64,000 nt of DNA. Origin: Pseudomonas sp. ANT_H12B (GTDB lineage Bacteria; Pseudomonadota; Gammaproteobacteria; Pseudomonadales; Pseudomonadaceae). Positions 25,025 through 35,133 of the stretch are shown here, in pieces. Position 1 is the stretch's first letter; every line of letters starts with the position of its first letter. The notes beneath the pieces were generated by a model. That model made no database searches and was not told the DNA's origin. It saw only the letters and a list, made by a program, of their open reading frames with translations. A program made the position numbers and the translations under genes. The DNA is taken from assembly GCF_008369325.1 (NCBI RefSeq), contig NZ_VOBI01000007.1:124001-188000 (forward strand), given 5' to 3'.

Positions 25025-26452
25025 TTATTCAGCCAGTTTGAAGGTGATGAAGCTGGCGCGACCTTGACGCAGAACCCGCATCGACACCGAGCGATTCTTC
25101 GGCAGCGCCTTGGCGATATCCGTGAACTCCTTGGTGGAGCCAATCGCTTGATTGTTCAGGTGAGTGATCACATCACCTGGCTGCAAGCCGATCAGAGAAG
25201 CAGGACCTTCCTGGACTTCCTTGATGACAACGCCGCCTTTGAGGTCATAGGTTTTCTTCTGTTCATCGGTCAGCTCGGCCACGGAAACACCCAGGCGATT
25301 GCTGCTGCGCTCGGCACTGGATTTTGGCAGGGAGTCCAGCTCTTTGCCTTCTTCAGGGATGGCGCCGACAGTCAGCTCGACATGCTTGCGCTTGCCTTCA
25401 CGAATCACTTCCAGATCAGCTTTCGAGCCAGCCTTCAGTGCGCCCACCAGGTGCGGCAGATCGGCGGACATGACGATCGGTTGACCGTTCATGCTCAGGA
25501 TCACGTCGCCCACTTGCAGACCCCCCTTGGCAGCCGGGCCGTCATCCTGGATCTGAGCCACCAGCGCACCGGCCGGCTTCTCCAGACCGAACGACTCGGC
25601 CAAGTCCTTGTTCACTTCCTGAATCACTACGCCCAACCAGCCACGGCTGACTTTGCCGCCGCTTTTCAGCTGATTGGAAACGTCCATGGCGACATCGATC
25701 GGGATCGCGAAGGAGACGCCCATGAAGCCGCCGGAACGGGTGTAGATCTGTGAGTTGATCCCGACCACTTCACCCGCCAGGTTGAACAGCGGACCACCGG
25801 AGTTACCCGGGTTGATCGGCACGTCGGTCTGAATGAACGGCACATAGTTTTCGTTCGGCAGGCTGCGACCAATGGCGCTGACGATGCCTTGGGTCACGGT
25901 ATGGTCGAAACCGAATGGCGAGCCGATTGCCACAACCCATTGGCCGGCCTTCAGGTCCTGGGATTTGCCGAGCTTGAGGACCGGCAGGTCTTTGCCTTCG
26001 ATTTTCAGCAGCGCCACGTCGGAACGCGGATCGGTGCCAACCAGTTTGGCTTTCAATTCGCTGCGGTCGGCGAGACGAACGAGAATTTCGTCGGCATCGG
26101 CGATCACATGGTTGTTGGTCAAGATGTAGCCATCAGACGAGATGATGAAACCCGAACCCAGGGATTGGGCTTCACGCTGACGATCACCGCGGGGCGTACG
26201 CGGCTGTGGCGGCATCCCGCGCTCGAAGAACTCGCGCAGCATCGGCGGCAAGCCTTCCAGGTCGGGCATCTGCTCGTTCACTTTGCGATCCGGCAGTTTC
26301 TGCGTAGTACTGATGTTCACCACGGCAGGAGAGGCCTGCTCAACCAGCTGCGTGAAGTCTGGCAATTCGACCGCTTGAGCGGTGACCGCCTGACCGAGCA
26401 CCAGCACGGTGGCAAAAATGGAGAGATAAGATTTCAAACTGAGTATCGACAT
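25025..26452 (-). CDS. mucD: DegP/HtrA-like serine protease MucD
   Basis: 475 residues from ATG 26452 (MSILSLKSYLSIFATVLVLG signal peptide). The catalytic triad is visible: His in TNNHVIAD, Asp in RSDVALLK, Ser in NPGNSGGPLF. Two PDZ domains follow (KSGGKVSRGWLGV and the C-terminal NRLGVSVAELT region). MucD removes misfolded envelope proteins and restrains AlgU activation. It lies 207 bases after mucB with no mucC between, so it may have its own promoter. Confidence 0.95.
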   Translation of the reverse strand: MSILSLKSYLSIFATVLVLGQAVTAQAVELPDFTQLVEQASPAVVNISTTQKLPDRKVNEQMPDLEGLPPMLREFFERGMPPQPRTPRGDRQREAQSLGSGFIISSDGYILTNNHVIADADEILVRLADRSELKAKLVGTDPRSDVALLKIEGKDLPVLKLGKSQDLKAGQWVVAIGSPFGFDHTVTQGIVSAIGRSLPNENYVPFIQTDVPINPGNSGGPLFNLAGEVVGINSQIYTRSGGFMGVSFAIPIDVAMDVSNQLKSGGKVSRGWLGVVIQEVNKDLAESFGLEKPAGALVAQIQDDGPAAKGGLQVGDVILSMNGQPIVMSADLPHLVGALKAGSKADLEVIREGKRKHVELTVGAIPEEGKELDSLPKSSAERSSNRLGVSVAELTDEQKKTYDLKGGVVIKEVQEGPASLIGLQPGDVITHLNNQAIGSTKEFTDIAKALPKNRSVSMRVLRQGRASFITFKLAE

Positions 26453-26659
26453 ACAGCTCCCATTACGACGAGCAGGGTTAAGCGATATGGAGCAAAGAAC
26501 ACCGGGAACGACAGGCCGGCATTTTTGTTCCGGGAACAACGAACAAGGCCAGAGCCGAGAAGCTCTGACCTATAAAAAATTTTCGGGATATTTGCAAATG
26601 AAAATGCTCAGCAAACATTTCGACTTCTCGATGACGAGTTGAAAATGGCTGAAATCAGC

Positions 26660-27622
26660 TCACTGTTTGCTGGTTGCAGCGCCATCGTTACGCATGGACA
26701 GCGCGATCCGTTCGGCGGTACCGATGGGAATTTCACCGACCACGGTAACCATCACCTCGCCTTGAGGGGTGGTCAAGCGCCGGGATACTGCAACGGTTGG
26801 ACCCAGCTGAGTGCGAGTATCGGTGACCGTTGCGCCATTCAACGGTTCGAGGAACACCGAGAAACGGGCCAGACCATCGTCGTACATCAGACTGTTGACC
26901 TGGGTTTTGGTCTCTGGATCCTTGCGCGAGGTACTGCTTGTCAGCTCAAAACCTGCTGGCAACCAGTCCGAATGCCAGGCCTGCGCAACCTTGGCTGCAG
27001 AAGCCTTGTCGCTGTCGAGGGCGACAGCTTTGCAATCAGGGCCTGCTTGCAAGTCGCTATCCGAAGGTACATCGACGGTATCCAGTTGCGTGAACTGGAA
27101 GCGTTCCAGCAGCTGTCCCTTTTCATTCAACAGCAATGATTTGAGAGGCAGGCCGGTTTCTTTATCGAGATGCAGTTCAAAACCGTAGCGATGCTGATCA
27201 CGAGGTGTCAGTGAAACGATCACTGCCGCACGCCCAGCCACACGCGACTTGCCTACAACGACAAGGTTGTACCAATTCTTCAGCTTTTGTGGATCGAGTG
27301 CACGAGCAGTGGAGTTGGGGGAATCCCCAAGCCCCGCAATCAAGGTGCCGCTGACGCATTGAGTATGCCCATCAATGCGCACGACTTCCTGTGCTGAGCC
27401 GTCGAGCTGGAGTAAACGCTCGCGGACCTTGCCATCCTGGACGCGGTGCCAGATGTTATGGGTAGAAAAACTACCGTTACGCTCGTAGACGAAAGTACCG
27501 TGAAAGCTTTGCTGTTGCTCGGCTTGGCCCAGACGGGTCAACCAGTCCTGGGCTTCATCAGCATGGGCTGGAACAACAAACCAGCCACCGAGCAGAAGCG
27601 AAAGTAGAGGTATGGCGCGCAT
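26660..27622 (-). CDS. mucB: Sigma factor AlgU regulatory protein MucB
   Basis: 320 residues. Signal peptide IPLLSLLLGGWFVVPAHA, then the MucB/RseB N-terminal LolA-like domain (SFHGTFVYERNGSFSTHNIWH) and C-terminal domain (WLPAGFELTSSTSRKDPETK). MucB shields MucA from AlgW cleavage in the periplasm until lipid or protein signals release it. It is 8 bases after mucA. Confidence 0.96.
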   Translation of the reverse strand: MRAIPLLSLLLGGWFVVPAHADEAQDWLTRLGQAEQQQSFHGTFVYERNGSFSTHNIWHRVQDGKVRERLLQLDGSAQEVVRIDGHTQCVSGTLIAGLGDSPNSTARALDPQKLKNWYNLVVVGKSRVAGRAAVIVSLTPRDQHRYGFELHLDKETGLPLKSLLLNEKGQLLERFQFTQLDTVDVPSDSDLQAGPDCKAVALDSDKASAAKVAQAWHSDWLPAGFELTSSTSRKDPETKTQVNSLMYDDGLARFSVFLEPLNGATVTDTRTQLGPTVAVSRRLTTPQGEVMVTVVGEIPIGTAERIALSMRNDGAATSKQ

Positions 27623-27630
27623 GATCCTCC

Positions 27631-28218
27631 TTAACGGTTTTCCAGGCTCGCTGCACGAGCGTAAGGCAGAGCACTTTCAGTACCTTTCAATGCAGCCTGT
27701 TGAGCGTGTTGGCGCAAGTAGCTTGGCAGACGCTGATCGTGCCAGCCTGGCTGACCTTGCAATACGCCGTTGGCCATAGGGCCAGTGGCATCCGAACTCT
27801 CATTGTAGCCTGCCAATACAGCTGGACCCTTGACCTGAGGAACGGCCAGACCCGGTTGACTGGATTGCTGAGCCAGTTCGACACCAGCGATTTCGTCCTG
27901 GTTGTACAGACGAACACCTGCCAGTACGGCAACGGTTACCGAAGCAGCAACTGCCAGACGACCCAGGCTACGCCATGGACCACGGGAAGCTTTTGCCGGT
28001 ACGGCTTCGTCAGCCAAGGCTGCAGAAACTGCCGCAGCGATATCCAGGCGTGGAAGCAGCAGATCCTTGTGCATCACTGCCCGAGCGATCTGATAACGAG
28101 CCCATGTTTCACGGGTTTCAACATCGTCGAAGGCATTCAACACCCGACGCAATTCCAATTCGTCCGCTTCGTTATCCATCACTGCGGACAGCGATTCCTG
28201 CAGGGCTTCACGACTCAT
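27631..28218 (-). CDS. mucA: Anti-sigma factor MucA
   Basis: 195 residues, full length, so no sign of the truncations that cause mucoidy. The N-terminal cytoplasmic sigma-binding domain starts SREALQESLSAVMDNEADELE, a single transmembrane helix LAVAASVTVAVLAGVRLY follows, then a periplasmic domain. It holds AlgU at the membrane. Between algU and mucB in the operon. Confidence 0.97.
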   Translation of the reverse strand: MSREALQESLSAVMDNEADELELRRVLNAFDDVETRETWARYQIARAVMHKDLLLPRLDIAAAVSAALADEAVPAKASRGPWRSLGRLAVAASVTVAVLAGVRLYNQDEIAGVELAQQSSQPGLAVPQVKGPAVLAGYNESSDATGPMANGVLQGQPGWHDQRLPSYLRQHAQQAALKGTESALPYARAASLENR

Positions 28219-28248
28219 GGCGTTCCTCTCTTGGCTGTCGCCGCTGTC

Positions 28249-28830
28249 TCAGTTTTCCTGCAACAACGGCTGCAGGGCTTTATCGATGGCTTCCCGAGCG
28301 CGGAAAATCCGGGAGCGCACGGTACCCACCGGACATTGCATGACGGCCGCAATATCCTCGTAACTCAGACCATCGAATTCACGTAAAGTTAAAGCCGTAC
28401 GCAAATCTTCTGGAAGTTGCTGAATGGTTCGATGGACGGTGCCTTCGATCTCATCCCGCAGCAATGCACGTTCGGGCGACTCGAGATCCTTGAGGCCGTG
28501 ATCGCCATCGTAGAACTCTGCATCCTCGGAACTGACATCGCTATCCGGCGGCCGACGGCCGCGCGAAACCAGATAGTTTTTCGCCGTGTTGATGGCGATG
28601 CGGTAAAGCCACGTATAAAACGCGCTGTCTCCGCGAAAATTTCCAAGTGCACGGTACGCCTTGATAAAGGCTTCCTGTGCGACATCCTGGGCTTCATGGG
28701 TGTCGTGCACGAAACGCACGATCAACCCGAGAATTTTGTGCTGGTATTTCAGCACTAGCAGATCGAAAGCTCGTTTGTCGCCGCGTTGAACGCGCTCGAC
28801 CAGCTGCTGATCCTCTTCCTGGGTTAGCAT
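28249..28830 (-). CDS. algU: RNA polymerase sigma factor AlgU (RpoE-type)
   Basis: 193 residues from ATG 28830 (MLTQEEDQQLVERVQRGDK). Region 2 contains AQDVAQEAFIKAYRAL and FYTWLYRIAINTAKN, and region 4 DLRTALTLREFDGLSYEDIA. It directs envelope stress, alginate and osmotic response genes. Longer in-frame starts upstream are not conserved. A matching AlgU promoter lies about 60 bases upstream, implying autoregulation. Confidence 0.97.
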   Translation of the reverse strand: MLTQEEDQQLVERVQRGDKRAFDLLVLKYQHKILGLIVRFVHDTHEAQDVAQEAFIKAYRALGNFRGDSAFYTWLYRIAINTAKNYLVSRGRRPPDSDVSSEDAEFYDGDHGLKDLESPERALLRDEIEGTVHRTIQQLPEDLRTALTLREFDGLSYEDIAAVMQCPVGTVRSRIFRAREAIDKALQPLLQEN

Positions 28831-28889
28831 GAACACTCCTCGATAAGCTCGGAGGAGGCTTGCATAACTAAACGACCAGACTTGCAAAC

Positions 28890-28916
28890 ATAGACTCGGG
28901 CTTTTCGCAAAAGTTC
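28890..28916 (-). promoter_or_regulatory. AlgU-dependent promoter of algU
   Basis: The minus strand reads GAACTT, 16 bases, TCTAT, close to the AlgU/sigma-E consensus GAACTT-N16-17-TCTRA and 60 bases before the algU ATG. Confidence 0.75.
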
Positions 28917-29082
28917 TCCCCCTCCAAGCAAGTTTCCTGCGGGCTCTGATTTGGCACGCACGAAAAGCGCAGCGCGGGTTAACCCGGCTGCGCGAATAAT
29001 CTTGTCATCGGATCGCTGGCAAAGGATCCAACCGCAGATCCCGCGTTGAAGCCGACACTGTCCTTCTTTTCAGGCACCGTCT

Positions 29083-29110
29083 ATTGATCTTGGCCCTTTG
29101 GCAAAAGTTC
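29083..29110 (-). promoter_or_regulatory. Possible second AlgU-type promoter
   Basis: Minus strand GAACTT, 17 bases, TCAAT, about 250 bases upstream of algU. The -10 is weaker. P. aeruginosa algU also has more than one AlgU-dependent start. The rest of the 556-base gap to nadB shows no further gene. Confidence 0.4.
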
Positions 29111-29386
29111 CAAATATTTATAGCTGCGCCGACCGGCATTGTGGGGCTATGGACAGAAAAAGACTGTTAAATCCACGATACAGTCCCCTTGTCGCCGAAC
29201 CCGTCGAAAAAACTTCCGACGAAGCGCCCGGTCTTTTCCGTCACAGTAGTTTCACAATGCCATACAGGCTCGGCTATTGTGCCGATCCCCCCCTCTATAT
29301 ACTAGTGGGCTGTGTGGCTGCCTGACGTGCCGATCCAGGTGTCTTGCGCCAACCCCGACCCGGATCGCTTTGAGCGGAATCCTGAA

Positions 29387-31003
29387 ATGAGCCAACAGTT
29401 TCAACACGATGTTCTGGTAATTGGCAGCGGTGCTGCCGGCTTGAGCCTTGCGCTGACCTTGCCCGGTCATTTGCGCATCGCCGTACTGAGCAAAGGCAAC
29501 CTCGCCAACGGCTCGACTTTCTGGGCCCAGGGTGGCGTCGCTGCTGTTCTGGACGACACCGATACCGTGGAATCCCACGTCGATGACACCCTCAATGCCG
29601 GCGGTGGCCTGTGTCATGAAGACGCCGTGCGTTTTACCGTCGAGCACAGTAAAGAGGCGATCCAATGGCTGATCGACCAAGGCGTGCCGTTTACCCGCGA
29701 TGAACAGTCCGGCACCGAAGATGGCGGATTCGAGTTTCACCTGACCCGCGAAGGCGGCCATAGCCATCGGCGCATCATCCACGCCGCCGATGCAACAGGT
29801 GCGGCGATTTTCAGAACCCTGCTCGATCAGGCCAAAAAGCGCCCGAACATCGAACTGTTGGAACAGCGCGTCGCGGTCGACCTGATCACCGAAAAGCGCC
29901 TGGGTCTTGAAGGCGACCGCTGCCTCGGTGCCTACGTACTCAACCGCGCCAGCGGAGAAGTCGACACCTACGGCGCCCGCTTTGTGATCCTCGCTTCCGG
30001 CGGCGCCGCCAAGGTCTACCTCTATACCAGCAACCCCGACGGCGCCTGCGGCGATGGCATCGCCATGGCCTGGCGTTCGGGCTGCCGGGTGGCGAACCTG
30101 GAATTCAACCAGTTTCACCCCACCTGCCTGTATCACCCACAAGCCAAAAGTTTCCTGATCACCGAAGCCCTGCGCGGTGAAGGTGCGCACTTGAAGCTGC
30201 CCAACGGCGAACGTTTCATGCAGCGCTTCGATCCGCGCGCCGAACTGGCACCACGGGACATCGTCGCCCGGGCCATCGACCATGAAATGAAGCGACTGGG
30301 CGTCGATTGCGTCTATCTGGACATCAGTCACAAGCCGCCAGAGTTCATCAAGACGCACTTTCCGACGGTGTATGAACGCTGCCTCGAGTTTTCCATCGAC
30401 ATCACCAAACAACCCATCCCGGTGGTTCCGGCGGCGCACTACACCTGCGGCGGCGTGATGGTCGATCAGAATGGCCGCACCGACGTGCCAGGGCTGTATG
30501 CCATTGGCGAGACCAGCTTCACCGGTCTGCATGGCGCCAACCGCATGGCCAGCAACTCGTTGCTCGAGTGCTTCGTTTACGCGCGTTCGGCGGCAGCGGA
30601 CATTCTTGAGCAACTGCCCCAGATTTCGATCCCTATCGCGCTGCCTGTCTGGGATGCAAGCCAGGTCACCGACTCCGATGAAGACGTGATCATTGCGCAC
30701 AACTGGGATGAGCTGCGGCGATTCATGTGGGACTACGTCGGCATCGTGCGCACCAACAAGCGATTGCAGCGGGCACAACACCGCGTGCGACTGTTGCTGG
30801 ATGAAATCGACGAGTTTTACAGCAACTATAAGGTCAGCCGGGATTTGATCGAGTTGCGTAACCTGGCCCAAGTGGCCGAGTTGATGATTCAGTCAGCCAT
30901 GGAGCGCAAGGAAAGTCGCGGGCTGCATTACACCCTCGACTATCCGGATATGCTGCCGGTAGCACTGGACACTATTCTGGTGCCGCCCACCTACGCCGAC
31001 TGA
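29387..31003 (+). CDS. nadB: L-aspartate oxidase
   Basis: 538 residues from ATG 29387 ([20 protein letters not shown]). FAD-binding [11 protein letters not shown], active-site [25 protein letters not shown] and [10 protein letters not shown] are all family motifs. It oxidises aspartate to iminoaspartate for NAD synthesis. Divergent from algU. Its 3' end overlaps the convergent ygfX by 32 bases. Confidence 0.97.
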   Translation: MSQQFQHDVLVIGSGAAGLSLALTLPGHLRIAVLSKGNLANGSTFWAQGGVAAVLDDTDTVESHVDDTLNAGGGLCHEDAVRFTVEHSKEAIQWLIDQGVPFTRDEQSGTEDGGFEFHLTREGGHSHRRIIHAADATGAAIFRTLLDQAKKRPNIELLEQRVAVDLITEKRLGLEGDRCLGAYVLNRASGEVDTYGARFVILASGGAAKVYLYTSNPDGACGDGIAMAWRSGCRVANLEFNQFHPTCLYHPQAKSFLITEALRGEGAHLKLPNGERFMQRFDPRAELAPRDIVARAIDHEMKRLGVDCVYLDISHKPPEFIKTHFPTVYERCLEFSIDITKQPIPVVPAAHYTCGGVMVDQNGRTDVPGLYAIGETSFTGLHGANRMASNSLLECFVYARSAAADILEQLPQISIPIALPVWDASQVTDSDEDVIIAHNWDELRRFMWDYVGIVRTNKRLQRAQHRVRLLLDEIDEFYSNYKVSRDLIELRNLAQVAELMIQSAMERKESRGLHYTLDYPDMLPVALDTILVPPTYAD

Positions 31004-31424
31004 ACTTGAGTCGAACCCGCAGGCGTCGGTGCAGATCCGCCGCCTGCGAGTCACGGGGCACACAAACCGCCCTGACCCGCCATTCACCCGCCAAACGAAA
31101 GCGCAGCACCACAACCAGCGGTAGCGCCAGGCTGTCCGGTCGCAGCTGCACCGGTTGCCAACCCGCCGCCTGATTCCACAATTGCCAGCCATCGGCATCG
31201 CGACGCAAGCCGCGAAATGCCTGAGGGTGTGTCAGCAGAATCTGTCGCGGCAACACCCAACAACCGTGAGCCACACACAGTGCAACGCCGAGCAGGCTGG
31301 CCCAGACCGGTATAGAAAGAAGAAACAGCGAACCCAGCGCGAACAGCTGGGCCAAAAGATAGGCCGCCAGCAACTGCCGTGAGGCATGCCAGCGGCATTC
31401 GAACGTGTTACTTGGGCTGGACAC
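30972..31424 (-). CDS. ygfX: YgfX-like membrane protein
   Basis: 150 residues with a GTG start overlapping the sdhE end by 17 bases. Two adjacent transmembrane segments ([20 protein letters not shown] and [16 protein letters not shown]) near the N-terminus, then a soluble basic domain ending [13 protein letters not shown]. The sdhE-ygfX pair is conserved; in E. coli the proteins were also described as CptB/CptA. Confidence 0.85.
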   Translation of the reverse strand: MSSPSNTFECRWHASRQLLAAYLLAQLFALGSLFLLSIPVWASLLGVALCVAHGCWVLPRQILLTHPQAFRGLRRDADGWQLWNQAAGWQPVQLRPDSLALPLVVVLRFRLAGEWRVRAVCVPRDSQAADLHRRLRVRLKFSRRRWAAPE

Positions 31425-31662
31425 GATCCAGGATCATGCGAACCATGCGCTGAAGCTCCGGATCTTCCGATTCGGCACGTTCCATGAACCAGCCGAACAT
31501 GTCCTGATCTTCGCATTCGAGCAGCTTGCGGTAGCAATCGCGGTCGACATCATTGAGATGCGGATAGACCTCTTTCACGAACGGCACCAGCAATACGTCA
31601 AGTTCAAGCATGCCGCGGCGGCTGTGCCAGTAGAGGCGATTCAGTTCAACATCTTCGACCAT
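31408..31662 (-). CDS. sdhE: Succinate dehydrogenase assembly factor SdhE
   Basis: 84 residues from ATG 31662. [17 protein letters not shown] holds the RGxxE motif essential for FAD attachment to SdhA, and [20 protein letters not shown] follows. Cytoplasmic. Co-transcribed with ygfX and divergent from ygfZ. Confidence 0.94.
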   Translation of the reverse strand: MVEDVELNRLYWHSRRGMLELDVLLVPFVKEVYPHLNDVDRDCYRKLLECEDQDMFGWFMERAESEDPELQRMVRMILDRVQPK

Positions 31663-31811
31663 GGAGCGCTCCTCAAATAGGCGGCAAGTATACAGCCCCA
31701 GGCTTAGCCGAACACTCGGCTTTGGTCGGGCAATACCGATCCTTTGTGAACTACCCATTTCAAGGGCGCGCCCTTATGATGTCTTCCAGACTCTTTACCC
31801 TGCGATTACCC

Positions 31812-32777
31812 ATGGCCGATTCTGCTTTTTTCTGCACCCTGTCTCACGAAGGCGTTCTCGCGGTCCGCGGCGCGGATGCCAGCAAATTCCTGCAAGGCCA
31901 ATTGACCTGCAACCTCAATTACCTGAGCGACACCCAGGCCAGCCTCGGTGCGCGCTGCACCCAGAAAGGCCGGATGCAGTCGAGTTTTCGCATCCTGCTT
32001 GAAGGTGACGGGGTTCTGATGGCGATGGCCACCGAACTGCTGGAGCCGCAACTGGCGGACCTGAAAAAGTACGCGGTGTTCTCCAAATCCAAACTGACTG
32101 ATGAAAGCAATGCCTGGGTCCGTTTCGGCGTTGATCATGGTGATGCGGCATTGAGCAGCCTGGGTCTTGAGTTGCCAGCGGAAACCGACAGCGTCGTGCG
32201 CAACGACGGTTTGATCGCCATTCGTGTTTCGCCAGAACGCGCCGAACTGTGGGTTCCAAAATACAGCGACTCTGAAATCCCCCCTGCGATTCATACCGAC
32301 ATCAAGGGCAAGTTGTCCGCCCTGTTGGCCGAAGGCGATCTGAATCAATGGCTGTTGGGCCAGATCCGCGCAGGGATCGGCCAGGTCATGCCAGGCACCC
32401 GCGAGCTGTTCATTCCGCAGATGCTTAACCTGCAAGCCGTCGGCGGCGTGAGTTTCAAGAAGGGTTGCTACACCGGCCAGGAAATCGTCGCGCGGATGCA
32501 GTATCTGGGCAAACTCAAGCGTCGCTTGTATCGCCTGCAACTGGATGCCAGCGAATTGCCTGAGCCCGGCACCCAGCTGTTTTCCCCGACTCATGCCAGC
32601 GCTATCGGCGAAGTGGTACTTGCTGCCCATGCCAAGACAAACATTGAACTCCTGGCCGTGCTGCAAGCCGAAGCAGCAGAAGCCGGCGACATCCACGTGG
32701 GAGCGCTTGAAGGTCCCGCCCTGCAACTGCTCGACCTGCCTTACCAACTGGACCGTGATCGCGAAATCCAGCGTTGA
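31812..32777 (+). CDS. ygfZ: Folate-binding protein YgfZ
   Basis: 321 residues from ATG 31812 (MADSAFFCTLSHEGVLAV). KKGCYTGQEIVARMQYLGK contains the family signature K-G-C-Y-x-G-Q-E with its functional Cys. YgfZ helps maintain or repair some iron-sulfur proteins, using folate. Longer in-frame starts at 31722-31782 lack conservation. Confidence 0.93.
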   Translation: MADSAFFCTLSHEGVLAVRGADASKFLQGQLTCNLNYLSDTQASLGARCTQKGRMQSSFRILLEGDGVLMAMATELLEPQLADLKKYAVFSKSKLTDESNAWVRFGVDHGDAALSSLGLELPAETDSVVRNDGLIAIRVSPERAELWVPKYSDSEIPPAIHTDIKGKLSALLAEGDLNQWLLGQIRAGIGQVMPGTRELFIPQMLNLQAVGGVSFKKGCYTGQEIVARMQYLGKLKRRLYRLQLDASELPEPGTQLFSPTHASAIGEVVLAAHAKTNIELLAVLQAEAAEAGDIHVGALEGPALQLLDLPYQLDRDREIQR

Positions 32778-32811
32778 TGCCGTATTTTTTGCAACACCCT
32801 AGAGAATAGAA

Positions 32812-33633
32812 ATGAGCGAGCTGGCGGAAAAGGTCCAACAGGATTTGGTTGAGGCCATCGATAACGATGACCTGGTTCTGCCAACGTTACCGGAAGTGGC
32901 CCTGCAGATTCGCAAGGCCGCTGAAGACCCGGAAATCAGTGTCAGCACCCTGAGCAAAGTGATCGGCCGTGATACCGCGCTGTCGGCGCGCCTGATCAAA
33001 GTGGTCAACAGTCCACTGCTTCGCGCGACTCAGGAAGTCACTGACCTGCACACGGCGATCACTCGACTGGGCGTCAATTACAGCAGCAACCTGGCCATCG
33101 GCCTGGTCATGGAACAGATTTTCCATGCCCGCTCCGAGGTGGTGGAACATAAAATGCGCGATGTCTGGCGCAAAAGCCTGGAAATCGCCGGGATCAGCTA
33201 CGCGTTGTGCCGCAGTTACACCCAACTCAAGCCCGATCAGGCAGCCCTTGGCGGCCTGGTGCATCAGATCGGCGTGCTGCCGATCCTGACCTACGCCGAA
33301 GATCACTATGAACTGTTGTCTGACCCGGTCAGCCTCAACCATGTGATCGACCACATTCACCCGTTGATCGGCGACAAACTGCTCAGGGTCTGGGAGTTTC
33401 CGGAAATGCTGGTGCAGCTGCCGGGGTTGTATCTGGATTTCAAGCGTGAGTCCGAGCGGGTCGACTATGTCGATCTGGTGCAGGTTGCCTGCCTGTACTG
33501 CCACAAGGACACCGACCATCCCCTCGCCGGTGTCGATGCGTTGAGCGTGCCCGCCTTCAAGAAACTGGGGATCGATCCGGATAACGAGGCGATGTGCCGC
33601 GACCTGGCAGAGTCGCGGTCGATGTTTTACTGA
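32812..33633 (+). CDS. HDOD domain signalling protein
   Basis: 273 residues. LPTLPEVALQIRKAAEDPEI, SKVIGRDTALSARLIKVVNS and the LHTAITRLGVNYSSNLAIG segment are HDOD hallmarks, a non-catalytic relative of HD hydrolases. No partner domain is fused. Thirty-four bases after ygfZ, likely co-transcribed. Role uncertain; relatives act in motility and stress signalling. Confidence 0.9.
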   Translation: MSELAEKVQQDLVEAIDNDDLVLPTLPEVALQIRKAAEDPEISVSTLSKVIGRDTALSARLIKVVNSPLLRATQEVTDLHTAITRLGVNYSSNLAIGLVMEQIFHARSEVVEHKMRDVWRKSLEIAGISYALCRSYTQLKPDQAALGGLVHQIGVLPILTYAEDHYELLSDPVSLNHVIDHIHPLIGDKLLRVWEFPEMLVQLPGLYLDFKRESERVDYVDLVQVACLYCHKDTDHPLAGVDALSVPAFKKLGIDPDNEAMCRDLAESRSMFY

Positions 33634-33650
33634 TCAAGACCGCAGCGCGT

Positions 33651-33726
33651 CCTTCGCGAGAAGGCTCGCTCCCACAGGGAAGTTCGGGACTACAAAGATT
33701 CAGTGTGCGAGCCTGCTCGCGAAGGG
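33651..33726. repeat. REP pair
   Basis: Inverted REP-family units (CCTTCGCGAGAAGGCTCGCTCCCACAGGG-type, shortened here to its CGCTCCCACAGG core, and GAGCCTGCTCGCGAAGG) between the convergent HDOD and sensor kinase genes. Confidence 0.82.
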
Positions 33727-33747
33727 GCCAGTCCGGACACCACAAAA

Positions 33748-35133
33748 CTACCCCGCGATAAAACTCACCCGCACCTTCAACCCCGCCTGCTCGCCATCGT
33801 GCAAGCTGATCTGCGCCAGGTGTGCGCGGCAGATTTCCCCCACAATCGCCAACCCCAGTCCCGAGCCGGCCACCTGCTGGTTGCGCCGGTAGAAGCGCTC
33901 AAACACCCGATCGCGCTCTTCAAGAGGAATTCCCGGGCCGTCGTCCTCGACCTCCAACACCGCCGGTGCCGTCACCCGCAGGATCACGTTACCGCCCGGT
34001 GGCGTGTGGGCCAGCGCGTTATCCACCAGGTTGCTTAGCAGTTCGTTCAACAGCGTCGGCTCACCCCGCAGCCATACCGGTTCCGCTGCTTCCAGCGCCA
34101 GCGCCACGCCACGCGCGTGGGCCAGCGGCGCCATGGCCATGCCGAGCTCCCGGGCCAACTGGCTCAGATCCAGCAACTGCGCACCGCCTTCGGCAATCGC
34201 CCGAGCACCATTTTCGACCCGCGCCAAGGAGAGCAATTGATTGGCCAGATGGGTCAAGCGGTCGGTGCCTTGGGCGGCAGTTTCCAGCGTGCTATGCCAG
34301 GTGCCAGGTTCACTTGAACGCAACCCCAGCTCGAGTCGTGCCTTGAGCGCCGCCAACGGCGTACGCAGCTCATGGGCGGCATCGGCAATAAACTGCGCCT
34401 GACGCTCGAACTGTTCGCGCAAACGCTCGGTAAAGTGATTGAGCGCGCGCACCAGCGGCCACAATTCGTGCTGCACTTCCACCAGCGGCAATGGCCGCAG
34501 ATCGTCCGACTGACGTTCTTCCACCGCCGTGCGCAAGCGTTCCAGCGGGCGCAGCGCCGCGCTGACCGCAAACCACACCATCAACAGCGCGCCGATCGCC
34601 AGCATACCCAGACGCAGCAACGTGTCCGCGGCCAGGCTGCGAGCCATGCTGACCCGCGCTTCATCGGTTTCGGCTACGCGGATTTCCGCCATGCCGTTCA
34701 TGTTCGGTTCGCTCACGGGTTTGAGCAAACTCACCACGCGTACATTTTGCCCCTGATATTGGGCGTTGTAGAAACGCGCAAGCGCCGGGTAATCATCGGT
34801 GCGCGGCGTCCCTGGTGGCGGCGGCGGAAGGTTTTCGTAACCGGAGATCAGCTTCTGATTGATGTCGTTGACCAGGTAAAAAATTCGCCCCGCGCTGTCG
34901 TACGCGAAGGTATCGAGGGCCACGTAAGGCACATCAGCGCTCAGCGTGCCGTCACGCTGGGAGACACCCGCAGCGATGGTCCGCGCCGAAGCCAGCAAGG
35001 TACGGTCATAGGCGGTGTCGGCGGCTTCGCGGCCGTTCCAGTAAGCGCTCAAACCACTGGCCAGCATCAACACCACCAGCAACAGCGCCAGATTCCACAG
35101 CAACCGCCAACGCAGGCTGCTGGGCTTATGCAT
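33748..35133 (-). CDS. tctE: Sensor histidine kinase of tricarboxylate uptake (TctE-like)
   Basis: 461 residues. Transmembrane segments near residues 12-30 (LLWNLALLLVVLMLASGLS) and 170-190 frame a periplasmic sensor domain. ADAAHELRTPLAALKARLEL carries the phosphorylated His, and SNLVDNALAHTPPGG, DDGPGIPLEER and GSGLGLAIV are the ATPase boxes. Overlaps tctD by 8 bases and is divergent from the porin and tctCBA genes, which it probably controls in response to citrate-type acids. Confidence 0.9.
   Translation of the reverse strand: MHKPSSLRWRLLWNLALLLVVLMLASGLSAYWNGREAADTAYDRTLLASARTIAAGVSQRDGTLSADVPYVALDTFAYDSAGRIFYLVNDINQKLISGYENLPPPPPGTPRTDDYPALARFYNAQYQGQNVRVVSLLKPVSEPNMNGMAEIRVAETDEARVSMARSLAADTLLRLGMLAIGALLMVWFAVSAALRPLERLRTAVEERQSDDLRPLPLVEVQHELWPLVRALNHFTERLREQFERQAQFIADAAHELRTPLAALKARLELGLRSSEPGTWHSTLETAAQGTDRLTHLANQLLSLARVENGARAIAEGGAQLLDLSQLARELGMAMAPLAHARGVALALEAAEPVWLRGEPTLLNELLSNLVDNALAHTPPGGNVILRVTAPAVLEVEDDGPGIPLEERDRVFERFYRRNQQVAGSGLGLAIVGEICRAHLAQISLHDGEQAGLKVRVSFIAG

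Noticed and set aside
29252..30871. 539-residue minus-strand frame opposite nadB
   Set aside because: Shadow of nadB; the plus strand has full L-aspartate oxidase motifs.
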